Below are positions 1-5,226 of a stretch of 5,226 nucleotides of DNA, in pieces. The DNA lies in NCBI GenBank assembly GCA_023392575.1, contig JAEVYV010000020.1, forward strand, positions 1 through 5,226. Direction: 5' to 3'. How positions within the stretch are numbered: position 1 is the stretch's first letter; each line of letters starts with the position of its first letter. The translations under genes were made by a program, and so were the position numbers. The notes beneath the pieces are model-generated. The model was not told where the DNA came from. It was given only the letters and a program-made list of their open reading frames with translations, and ran no database searches. The stretch comes from Bacteroidota bacterium. Its GTDB lineage: Bacteria > Bacteroidota > Bacteroidia > Chitinophagales > Chitinophagaceae.

Positions 1-290
1 GCGGTGATGATGTTCAATCGGCTTGTGCCCAGGCTTGTCCAACCAACGCCATCACTTTTGGCAACGTACACGATAAGACCAGTACGGTTTCCAAAATCAG
101 GGAGCAAAATCCGCAGCGCTTGTTCTATGTGCTGGAGCAGATTCATACCCTGCCCAATGTAAGCTATCTGGCCAAGATCAGGAACACAGAAGAAATTATA
201 GCCATGGGCGAACATGGTGCCGAACACGCAGCGCAATCCAAAGGTGAGCCTGTTCCTTCGCACCAGCCGGCTGCCGAGGGCGCACATTAG
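1..290 (+). CDS. actB: ActB C-terminal end: ACIII iron-sulfur / molybdopterin-oxidoreductase-like subunit (5' partial)
   Basis: The frame beginning at base 3 is open from the window edge to a TAG at 288-290, giving the last 95 residues of a larger protein. It opens with an SACAQACPTNAITFG segment, whose two cysteines (visible residues 8 and 12) form the CxxxCP end of a bacterial ferredoxin-type 4Fe-4S cluster domain. It continues with QNPQRLFYVLEQIHTLPNVSYL-type sequence ending KIRN, which is how ActB proteins of Bacteroidetes finish their conserved part. ActB is known to combine an inactive molybdopterin-oxidoreductase-like domain with a four-cubane-type Fe-S domain on the periplasmic side, and to relay electrons from quinol to the haems of ActA and ActE. 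After KIRN comes a tail of about 34 residues rich in Ala, Glu and His, probably disordered. The assignment rests on this motif and on actC-F directly downstream; the MoCo-like part lies outside the window. Confidence 0.93.
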   Translation, partial: GDDVQSACAQACPTNAITFGNVHDKTSTVSKIREQNPQRLFYVLEQIHTLPNVSYLAKIRNTEEIIAMGEHGAEHAAQSKGEPVPSHQPAAEGAH

Positions 291-293
291 TAA

Positions 294-311
294 GGTTGGG
301 TTCCTGGTTGG
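294..311 (+). other. G-rich motif, possible two-layer G-quadruplex
   Basis: Just after the actB stop the sequence reads GGTTGGGTTCCTGGTTGG: four GG runs with TT, GTTCCT and TT loops, built on a GGTTGG direct repeat 12 bp apart (294-299 and 306-311). This spacing resembles small two-quartet quadruplex formers. A two-layer structure is weak, especially in RNA, so function is only inferred. It sits 1 bp before the hairpin at 313-340. Confidence 0.3.
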
Positions 312-312
312 C

Positions 313-340
313 TGTTCATCGTCCATCCTGATGATGAACA
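313..340 (+). other. Hairpin in the actB-actC gap
   Basis: The arms 313-323 and 330-340 pair as an 11-bp stem with a single G-U wobble (outer 8 bp perfect, TGTTCATC against GATGAACA) around a six-base loop, CATCCT. No T-tract follows; the next bases are AGCGGGAACAAAAAAG, so it is not a standard intrinsic terminator. It may act as a 3'-end stabiliser for the upstream actAB message, a processing site or a protein-binding dyad. The pairing is visible in the sequence, while the role is inferred. Confidence 0.5.
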
Positions 341-390
341 AGCGGGAACAAAAAAGTAAAATAGAGTTGTTGCCGCCCAAGAGTGCGACG

Positions 391-402
391 CAACAGCTGT
401 TG
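391..402. other. 12-bp perfect palindrome, possible operator
   Basis: CAACAGCTGTTG is a perfect palindrome in the non-coding gap, 78 bp before the actC start. Its left half can instead pair with TGTTGC at 368-373 (GCAACA at 390-395), so two alternative folds exist. It could be a dimeric regulator site or part of an RNA structure. No regulator can be named from the sequence. Confidence 0.25.
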
Positions 403-440
403 AATAAAGAACAAAAGTTGACATCATAATATTTAAAAAA

Positions 441-475
441 AGCTTGAGGCTTGAAGCTTTTAGCTTGTAGCTTTT
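441..475 (+). repeat. Five-unit heptad tandem repeat before actC
   Basis: Five consecutive 7-bp units fill this stretch without a break: variants AGCTTGA, GGCTTGA, AGCTTTT (twice) and AGCTTGT, all sharing GCTT at the same place. AATT and the actC ATG follow directly. An A-run before it lets AAAAGCTT (438-445) pair with AAGCTTTT (454-461) in an 8-bp hairpin with an 8-base loop; the last unit (469-475) offers a competing partner. A TAG within the array (468-470) is in the actC frame, so the array is non-coding and fixes the start. The related array before coxB suggests a dispersed family of intergenic elements. Confidence 0.8.
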
Positions 476-479
476 AATT

Positions 480-1922
480 ATGGCATTACTTAAATACGAA
501 TCGCAGGTAAGACCACCACTGGTAGATGGAGCAAAAGATTATCACCAGGTAACGGAGGATATTTGTCGTCCTGTAGAAGCAAGACCCTCAAAACTCTGGT
601 GGATCGGGTTTATCATCTCTGTGTTAATGCTCTTGTTTGGTGTCATTTCGGTAACCCGTGAAGTTTGGTTTGGTACGGGGCAGTGGGAATTGAACAAAAC
701 CGTAGGTTGGGGCTGGGACATCACCAACTTCGTATGGTGGGTGGGTATTGGTCACGCCGGAACGCTGATCTCGGCCATCTTGTTGCTGTTCCGCCAGGGA
801 TGGCGAACAGGGGTGAACCGTGCGGCAGAAGCCATGACCATTTTTGCGGTGATGTGCGCCGGCCAGTTCCCGATCTTTCACATGGGCCGTGTGTGGAACG
901 CCTTCTTTACCCTGCCGTATCCCAACACCCGGGGCCCGTTGTGGGTAAACTTCAACTCTCCGCTGTTGTGGGACGTATTTGCGATCTCTACTTATTTTAC
1001 GGTATCCCTTCTTTTCTGGTATGCGGGTTTACTGCCCGATCTGGCCACCCTGCGTGACCGGGCCAAGGAAAAATGGAGAAAAGCTTTTTATGGTGTTACG
1101 GCTTTTGGCTGGACGGGTTCCACCAAGCACTGGCAGCGGCACGAAGCTTTGTCGCTGGTGTTGGCCGGTTTGGCCACCCCGCTGGTACTTTCGGTGCACA
1201 CCATTGTATCCTTCGACTTTGCCACTTCGGTTATTCCGGGCTGGCACACCACCATCTTCCCGCCCTACTTTGTTGCGGGCGCCATCTTCTCCGGTTTTGC
1301 CATGGTGCAAACCCTGTTGCTGGTTACCCGTAAGGTGCTGAACCTGGAAGAGTATATTACCATTGAGCACATCGAAGTCATGAACAAGGTCATTGTGCTG
1401 ACCGGTTCTATTGTGGGTATTGCCTACCTCACCGAATTGTTTATGGCCTGGTACTCGGGTGTGAAATACGAATGGTTTGCTTTTGCCGAAAACCGGGTAA
1501 ACCTGAACAGCCCCTATGGCTGGAGCTATTACCTGATGATGGGTTGTAACGTTCTTTCTCCACAGATCTTCTGGTTCAAAAAAATGAGAAGAAACCTGTA
1601 TGTGACCTTCTTTATGTCCATCCTGGTAAACATCGGGATGTGGTTTGAGCGTTTTGTGATCATCGTTACCTCTCTTTACCGCGATTACCTGCCTTCTTCC
1701 TGGAGTACTTATTACTCCCCAAGCATTTGGGAGATTGGCTTTTACATAGGAACATTTGGTTTGTTCTTCACCTGTTATTTTCTGTTTGCCAAGTTCTTCC
1801 CGGTTATTGCCGCGGCCGAGATCAAGCACATCTTGAAGAAGAGCGGTGAGAACTATAAAGAAAAAATGACACCGGTGGAACAAGAACCCGTGGAGAAATT
1901 TGTGCAGGAACATGCGCACTAA
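480..1922 (+). CDS. actC: ActC: ACIII quinol-oxidising membrane subunit (NrfD/PsrC family)
   Basis: A 480-residue integral membrane protein of the NrfD/PsrC (polysulfide reductase C) family, full length for ActC. Hydrophobic segments give ten helices at about residues 39-60, 82-104, 118-136, 161-185, 221-246, 260-284, 302-324, 349-367, 374-398 and 416-440. Both termini are hydrophilic. Known ACIII structures place the menaquinol site in this subunit, next to the Fe-S domain of ActB, and suggest proton routes through its helix bundle. Polar residues inside helices that could serve here are H92 (GIGHAGT), H134 (PIFHMGR), D165, H240 and D246 (SVHTIVSFDF); assigning them is inference. The ATG at 480 is the first start after the in-frame TAG at 468-470. 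No Shine-Dalgarno sequence is visible, only TTTTAATT directly before the ATG, as is common in Bacteroidetes. actD follows after 38 bp, suggesting co-transcription, whereas the 189-bp structured gap from actB suggests separate control. Confidence 0.96.
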   Translation: MALLKYESQVRPPLVDGAKDYHQVTEDICRPVEARPSKLWWIGFIISVLMLLFGVISVTREVWFGTGQWELNKTVGWGWDITNFVWWVGIGHAGTLISAILLLFRQGWRTGVNRAAEAMTIFAVMCAGQFPIFHMGRVWNAFFTLPYPNTRGPLWVNFNSPLLWDVFAISTYFTVSLLFWYAGLLPDLATLRDRAKEKWRKAFYGVTAFGWTGSTKHWQRHEALSLVLAGLATPLVLSVHTIVSFDFATSVIPGWHTTIFPPYFVAGAIFSGFAMVQTLLLVTRKVLNLEEYITIEHIEVMNKVIVLTGSIVGIAYLTELFMAWYSGVKYEWFAFAENRVNLNSPYGWSYYLMMGCNVLSPQIFWFKKMRRNLYVTFFMSILVNIGMWFERFVIIVTSLYRDYLPSSWSTYYSPSIWEIGFYIGTFGLFFTCYFLFAKFFPVIAAAEIKHILKKSGENYKEKMTPVEQEPVEKFVQEHAH

Positions 1923-1960
1923 AAACTGAAGTATTAACTAAGAACCTTGAACTTATCTAT

Positions 1961-2551
1961 ATGGCAATTAAAAAATTTGTTGTAGGGTGTTTCGACGACG
2001 AGCAGGTGTTGTTTCCGGCGGTGAAGAGTGTTCGCAAGGCCGGCTACAAGATCCACGATGTGTATACGCCGATGCCCATACACGGCCTGGACGCTGCAAT
2101 GGGCTTAAGAGACACCGGGCTGCACACGGCTGGCTTTATCTATGGGATCGCCGGTACCGCCACCGCCTTTAGTTTCATCACCTGGGTATTTACCACCGAT
2201 TGGCCGATGAATATCGGGGGCAAACCCTTCTTTTCCCTTCCGGCGTGGATTCCCATCATGTTCGAGCTGACCGTATTGTTTTCCGCCGTGGGGATGGTGC
2301 TGACTTTTTGTTACCTGTGCCAACTGGCGCCTTTTGTAAAAAAAGATCATTTCCACCTGCGTGCCACCGACGATCTGTTTGTCATGGCGATTGAGTGCAC
2401 GGAAAAAACAAACGAAACAGAAGTCACCCAGTTCCTTCAAAACATGGGCGCCGTGGAAGTAAGCACCCAGCACAAGGAAACCGGTTGGTGGATTGGGCGC
2501 TACGATAAGGAAGAAAAGCTGTATAAAAGCGAAGTAGAAGCAGTTAGTTAA
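1961..2551 (+). CDS. actD: ActD: ACIII membrane subunit, DUF3341 family
   Basis: A 196-residue protein matching the DUF3341 family, the usual length for ActD. The N-terminal 55 residues form a soluble domain with the family's CFDDEQ and PMPIHGLD segments (residues 10-15 and 38-44). A helical hairpin follows at about 57-78 and 95-121, joined by a loop containing NIGGKPF. The C-terminal domain (about 122-196) carries the RATDDLF stretch. In known ACIII complexes ActD packs on the membrane core formed by ActC and ActF, with its soluble parts on the cytoplasmic side, and binds no cofactor; its exact role is not settled. Nothing in this copy suggests catalytic residues or metal-binding cysteine clusters. 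It lies 38 bp after actC and 18 bp before actE, so it is read as part of one message. The ATG at 1961 is supported by the conserved MAIKKFVVGCFDDE start. Confidence 0.95.
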   Translation: MAIKKFVVGCFDDEQVLFPAVKSVRKAGYKIHDVYTPMPIHGLDAAMGLRDTGLHTAGFIYGIAGTATAFSFITWVFTTDWPMNIGGKPFFSLPAWIPIMFELTVLFSAVGMVLTFCYLCQLAPFVKKDHFHLRATDDLFVMAIECTEKTNETEVTQFLQNMGAVEVSTQHKETGWWIGRYDKEEKLYKSEVEAVS

Positions 2552-2569
2552 TAAAATAATTAAACCTAG

Positions 2570-3238
2570 ATGAAAAAAATTGTATTTGCTGCAGGGTTTT
2601 TGGCCATAAGCTTCGGTTTTATTGGCTGTGGTGGCGCCCAGGGCGACAACCCGGGTAGATCTTATATGCCCGACATGTATTACAGCCGTGCATACGAAGC
2701 CTATGGATATAACAACGTGGGCGGAGAAAGAGATAGCCTGCAAAAGCGGGGCATCACTTATACCGGCTTGCCGGTCAGCGGAACGGTGGCCCGGGGCGAA
2801 GAGCTGTCCTATCACCTGACCAATGATTCTGCAGGGCTGGCCGCATCCAATGCCCTGAAAAATCCATTGGATACCGCAGCCTCATCTGCAGCAGCAATGA
2901 AAGAAGCGGAGCGTTTGTATTTGATTAACTGCGGCATTTGTCATGGGACAGCCCTGGATGGAAACGGCCCTTTGTGGAACGGCGGAAACGGTCCGTACCC
3001 AACCGCACCCCGCAATTTGCTGGATGATTACACCAAAAACCTGAGCGACGGACACATGTTTCATGTGATCACCTACGGTATTCGGGCCATGGGCAGCTAT
3101 GCCTCTCAGTTAAATCCGGAGCAACGCTGGTGGGTGATCAAATACATGAGGGAAAAGCAGGGCAAGGGAGCAGGAGCCAGCAGTACGGCAGCCAAAACAA
3201 CCGCATCTGCAACCGATACCACCAAAACAACAAAATAA
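2570..3238 (+). CDS. actE: ActE: mono-haem cytochrome c lipoprotein of ACIII
   Basis: A 222-residue exported cytochrome c. Residues 1-20 are a lipoprotein signal (MKKIV, hydrophobic core, then FIGC), predicting cleavage before C20 and lipid anchoring on the periplasmic side. A linker of about 90 residues precedes the haem site CGICH (C121, C124, H125), the only CxxCH in the protein. M174 in GIRAMGSY is the likely distal haem ligand, as in class I cytochromes c. The last 24 residues or so (199-222) are nearly all Ala, Ser, Thr and Lys and are probably disordered. ActE is known to carry the single haem that works with the multi-haem ActA to deliver electrons to the oxidase or to soluble cytochrome c. 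A TAG at 2567-2569 abuts the ATG in frame and fixes the start. The gene is 18 bp after actD and 25 bp before actF. Confidence 0.96.
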   Translation: MKKIVFAAGFLAISFGFIGCGGAQGDNPGRSYMPDMYYSRAYEAYGYNNVGGERDSLQKRGITYTGLPVSGTVARGEELSYHLTNDSAGLAASNALKNPLDTAASSAAAMKEAERLYLINCGICHGTALDGNGPLWNGGNGPYPTAPRNLLDDYTKNLSDGHMFHVITYGIRAMGSYASQLNPEQRWWVIKYMREKQGKGAGASSTAAKTTASATDTTKTTK

Positions 3239-3263
3239 TTAGCGCATAGATAAAAAGATTGTA

Positions 3264-4517
3264 ATGACACTTAGAGAACAATACGTAATACCCAAAAAAT
3301 ATAATACCCTGTCCCTGGCTTTAATGGCGATCGGTGTGTTATCTATTATCATTTTGTTTATTACGCATGGCTCAAAAAGCGGTGCGGAGAACGAAGTTGC
3401 AAGAGCCAGGTTCTGGGCTTCGCTGTTGCAAAACAGCGTGTACTTTTTATTGGTCACCAATTCGGCCATGTTTTTTATTTGCGCTACGACCTTGATGTGG
3501 GGCGGATGGCAAATATCGTTTCGGCGGGTAACCGAAGCCATCTCGGCCTGTGTGCCGGTAATTGGCATCATCAGCCTGGTGGTTTTACTGGCCGTCACCT
3601 TTGGCGGCGATCATGCCATTTACCATTGGACCGATGCCGAGCATGTGAAACACGATCCCATACTGCTGGGCAAATCAGGCTTCCTGAACAAAACCTTTTT
3701 TACCGTATGGACGCTGATCTCCATTGGCGGCTGGATTTGGCTGGGCATGAAAATGCGTCAGATCTCGCACAGCATTGACCATGAGCGATTGAACGTGGAG
3801 GAAGGAAAGCGATACATGTGGAAAAACACCCTTTGGTCACGGATCTTTATGATCCTGTTTGGCCTGACCGTGATGTCGGTAACACCTTGGTTGTGGTTGA
3901 TGAGCATCGACGCCCACTGGTATTCCACCATGTATAGCTGGTACACCTTTGCCAGTGCTTTTGTAGCGGGGATTGCCCTGATCACACTTTTTGTGGTGTT
4001 TTTGAAAAACAACAATTACCTGGAACTGACCAACCGCGAGCACATTCACGACCTGGGTAAGTTCATGTTTGCGTTTTCTATTTTCTGGACCTATCTGTGG
4101 TTCTCGCAGTTCATGCTGATCTGGTATGCCAACATTCCGGAGGAAACGGTTTATTTTAAAAGCCGCATGCAGGGCCCGTACCGGGGAATCTTCTTCCTAA
4201 ACCTGATCATCAATTTCGTGGCGCCTTTGTTGCTGCTGATGACACGCAAGTCAAAAAGAAATTACGGAACGGTTACCATACTGGCAGTCATGATCCTGTT
4301 TGGTCACTGGCTGGATTTTTACCAAATGGTCATGCCCGGGCCGTTGATCAATCCGGAAACCAAGCAAACCTATGTGCCCTTTATGCTGCCCGATTTTGGC
4401 ATTGCCCTGGGCTTTGTGGGACTGATTATGTTTGTAACGGCCAGAGCGATGGCGAAGCGGCCATTGATTGCCAAGAACCATCCGTTCTTAAAAGAAAGTA
4501 TTATTCATCATACTTAA
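3264..4517 (+). CDS. actF: ActF: second NrfD-like membrane subunit of ACIII
   Basis: A 417-residue integral membrane protein related to ActC, within the usual ActF length. Ten helices can be drawn at about residues 14-35, 52-79, 94-113, 140-160, 189-212, 223-247, 265-290, 307-327, 335-355 and 372-393. Recognisable segments are SIDAHWYST (214-222, with D216 and H218), EHIHDLGKFMFAFSIFWTY (259-277), LIWYANIPEE (285-294) and GHWLDFYQMVMPGP (347-360, with H348 and D351). ActF is known to pair with ActC to form the membrane core. No quinone is established in it, and buried acidic and His residues have been discussed as a proton path, so a coupling role for D216, H218, H348 and D351 is inference. 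The in-frame TAG at 3240-3242 leaves the ATG at 3264 as the first start; only a weak purine run (AAAAAG) precedes it. Its TAA merges with the first unit of the downstream heptad array. Confidence 0.95.
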   Translation: MTLREQYVIPKKYNTLSLALMAIGVLSIIILFITHGSKSGAENEVARARFWASLLQNSVYFLLVTNSAMFFICATTLMWGGWQISFRRVTEAISACVPVIGIISLVVLLAVTFGGDHAIYHWTDAEHVKHDPILLGKSGFLNKTFFTVWTLISIGGWIWLGMKMRQISHSIDHERLNVEEGKRYMWKNTLWSRIFMILFGLTVMSVTPWLWLMSIDAHWYSTMYSWYTFASAFVAGIALITLFVVFLKNNNYLELTNREHIHDLGKFMFAFSIFWTYLWFSQFMLIWYANIPEETVYFKSRMQGPYRGIFFLNLIINFVAPLLLLMTRKSKRNYGTVTILAVMILFGHWLDFYQMVMPGPLINPETKQTYVPFMLPDFGIALGFVGLIMFVTARAMAKRPLIAKNHPFLKESIIHHT

Positions 4518-4592
4518 AAACTAAAAATTAAAAAGTAAAAATTCAAAACTTGAAACGTTTTTGACTTTTAGCTTTTGACTTTTTAATTAAAA
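4516..4592 (+). repeat. Inverted heptad-repeat array between actF and coxB
   Basis: Eleven 7-bp units can be laid end to end. Those from 4516 to 4550 follow AAAAA[CGT]T (for example AAAAACT, AAAAAGT, CAAAACT); after a turn at 4551-4557 the remainder follows the reverse complement, CTTTT[AGT]A. The clearest foldback is AATTAAAAAGT (4526-4536) against ACTTTTTAATT (4578-4588), a perfect 11 bp. It extends through one mismatch to a further 4 bp (4538-4541 with 4573-4576). A small inner stem, 4543-4549 with 4557-4564 carrying one bulged T, closes on a seven-base loop. The array occupies nearly the whole intergenic region and ends 5 bp before the coxB ATG. It may be a dispersed repeat, or an A/U-rich structure limiting read-through from actF into coxB. 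Confidence 0.8.
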
Positions 4593-4597
4593 ATATT

Positions 4598-5226
4598 ATG
4601 TCAACTATCTGGATAATTGTAGCGTTTATTTTGGGGTTTGTCATTGTCTTTCAAATAGCCAAGGCTAGTGAATACGTAGCCATTTTAAGAGGCGAGGACA
4701 AAACCCGTAAAGAATCAAACAGGATCAATGCGTTCATGTTGCTAGCCTTTTTGGTGGTGGGATTATTCGGCGTGTGGTATTGCAACGAAAAATTAAAGGG
4801 TAAGATCCTGCCGCCCGAAACCTCCGACCATGGGGAAAAGATCGATACCATGATCTGGATTACCCTGGCCATTACCTTTATTGTGTTTGTGGGTACCCAG
4901 ATTTTGTTGTTCTGGTTTGCGTATAAGTACCAGGAGAAAGAGAACCGCAAAGCCTACTTCTTCCCGCACGACAACCGGCTTGAAGTGATCTGGACCGTGA
5001 TTCCCGCCATCGTGTTAACCATTTTGGTTGGTTTTGGTTTGTACTACTGGTTCCAGATTACCGGCGAAGCGCCCAAGAACGCACAGATTGTGGAAGTTAC
5101 TGGCAGCCAGTTCAAATGGGAGTTCCGCTATCCGGGCAAAGACGGCAAGCTGGGAAGAAAATATTTTAAAGAGATCGACGAAGCCAAAGGCAATCCGCTG
5201 GGACAGATCTGGAGCGATCCGGATAA
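4598..5226 (+). CDS. coxB: CoxB: cytochrome c oxidase subunit II, N-terminal part (3' partial)
   Basis: The frame from the ATG at 4598 stays open to the window end, giving 209 residues. Four hydrophobic helices are visible at about residues 3-20, 45-61, 85-108 and 130-151. The last two are the standard COX2 membrane hairpin: the second carries LEVIWTVIPAIVL, a hallmark of the family, followed by the start of the periplasmic cupredoxin domain with VTGSQFKWEFRYPG (167-180). The CuA ligands (a CxxxC pair with His and Met) would lie downstream and are not in the window, so CuA binding is expected but unseen. The protein takes electrons from cytochrome c or ActE and passes them to the haem a of subunit I. 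The helix pair at 3-61 is additional to the canonical two-helix subunit. An in-frame TGA at 4562-4564, inside the heptad array, supports this ATG. The gene follows actF by 80 bp, the usual Bacteroidetes ACIII-oxidase order; coxA is expected next. Confidence 0.94.
   Translation, partial: MSTIWIIVAFILGFVIVFQIAKASEYVAILRGEDKTRKESNRINAFMLLAFLVVGLFGVWYCNEKLKGKILPPETSDHGEKIDTMIWITLAITFIVFVGTQILLFWFAYKYQEKENRKAYFFPHDNRLEVIWTVIPAIVLTILVGFGLYYWFQITGEAPKNAQIVEVTGSQFKWEFRYPGKDGKLGRKYFKEIDEAKGNPLGQIWSDPD

Noticed and set aside
214..429. 71-residue open frame overlapping the end of actB and running into the gap
   Set aside because: It overlaps actB in another frame for 77 bases, has no recognisable domain or ribosome binding site, and its distal part runs through the hairpin and palindrome, so it is most likely chance.
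418..446. TTGACA at 418-423 as a -35 box for an actC promoter
   Set aside because: No -10 box lies at 16-18 bp (the heptad array is there), and the TAATATTT at 427-434 is too close and does not match the Bacteroidetes TAnnTTTG element. A promoter here remains possible but is not supported.
1029..1919. 296-residue open frame on the minus strand
   Set aside because: It lies wholly inside actC on the opposite strand, and its His-, Gln- and Gly-rich translation is typical of an antisense shadow. The + strand frame is a clear NrfD-family protein.
2105..2815. 236-residue open frame on the minus strand
   Set aside because: It runs antisense across actD, the gap and the start of actE, both of which have clear family matches on the + strand.
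4516..4592. Calling the actF-coxB foldback an intrinsic terminator
   Set aside because: The stem is nearly all A-U, with no GC-rich core, and the bases after it (AAAAATATT) are not a T-tract. coxB is also normally co-expressed with the act genes.
4516..4592. CRISPR array
   Set aside because: The units are 7 bp with no spacers between them, and no cas genes are present.
4651..4950. 99-residue open frame on the minus strand at the start of coxB
   Set aside because: It is antisense to the CoxB N-terminus, whose helices and the COX2 hairpin continue in frame to the window end.

Overview
The window is the 3' part of an Alternative Complex III (ACIII) operon and its junction with a haem-copper cytochrome oxidase operon. 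Reading order, all on the + strand: the 3' end of actB, then actC, actD, actE, actF, then the 5' part of coxB. This order (act genes followed directly by cox genes) is the arrangement known from Bacteroidetes. ACIII replaces the cytochrome bc1 complex there: it oxidises menaquinol and passes electrons through cytochrome c haems to an aa3/caa3-type oxidase. The lack of clear Shine-Dalgarno sequences, the A/T-rich sequence before every start codon, and roughly 50% GC coding DNA also fit Bacteroidetes. The style of the intergenic repeats suggests Chitinophagaceae or a relative, but this is a weak inference.

Layout: positions 1-290 encode the last 95 residues of ActB, including the tail of a ferredoxin-like Fe-S domain. 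Positions 291-479 form an unusually long (189 bp) gap for this operon, holding a G-rich motif, a strong hairpin, a 12-bp palindrome and a tandem array of 7-bp units that ends 4 bp before actC. Next come actC (NrfD-like ten-helix membrane subunit), actD (DUF3341 two-helix subunit), actE (mono-haem lipoprotein cytochrome c) and actF (second NrfD-like subunit), with gaps of only 38, 18 and 25 bp. An 80 bp gap separates actF from coxB. It is almost entirely a second 7-bp-periodic array, which changes to the reverse-complement motif half-way and can fold back on itself. The coxB fragment (209 residues) has two extra N-terminal membrane helices before the standard COX2 hairpin and stops before the CuA site.

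How they work together: quinol is expected to be oxidised at the membrane subunit ActC next to ActB. Electrons would leave through Fe-S centres and haems (ActB, ActA, ActE) to the oxidase encoded by coxB and the genes beyond the window. ActC and ActF are the paired membrane cores, and ActD packs beside them. The protein content is a recognised system. The least explained signals are the two heptad-repeat arrays placed exactly at the two gaps that divide the locus into transcription or translation blocks (actB|actC and actF|coxB).
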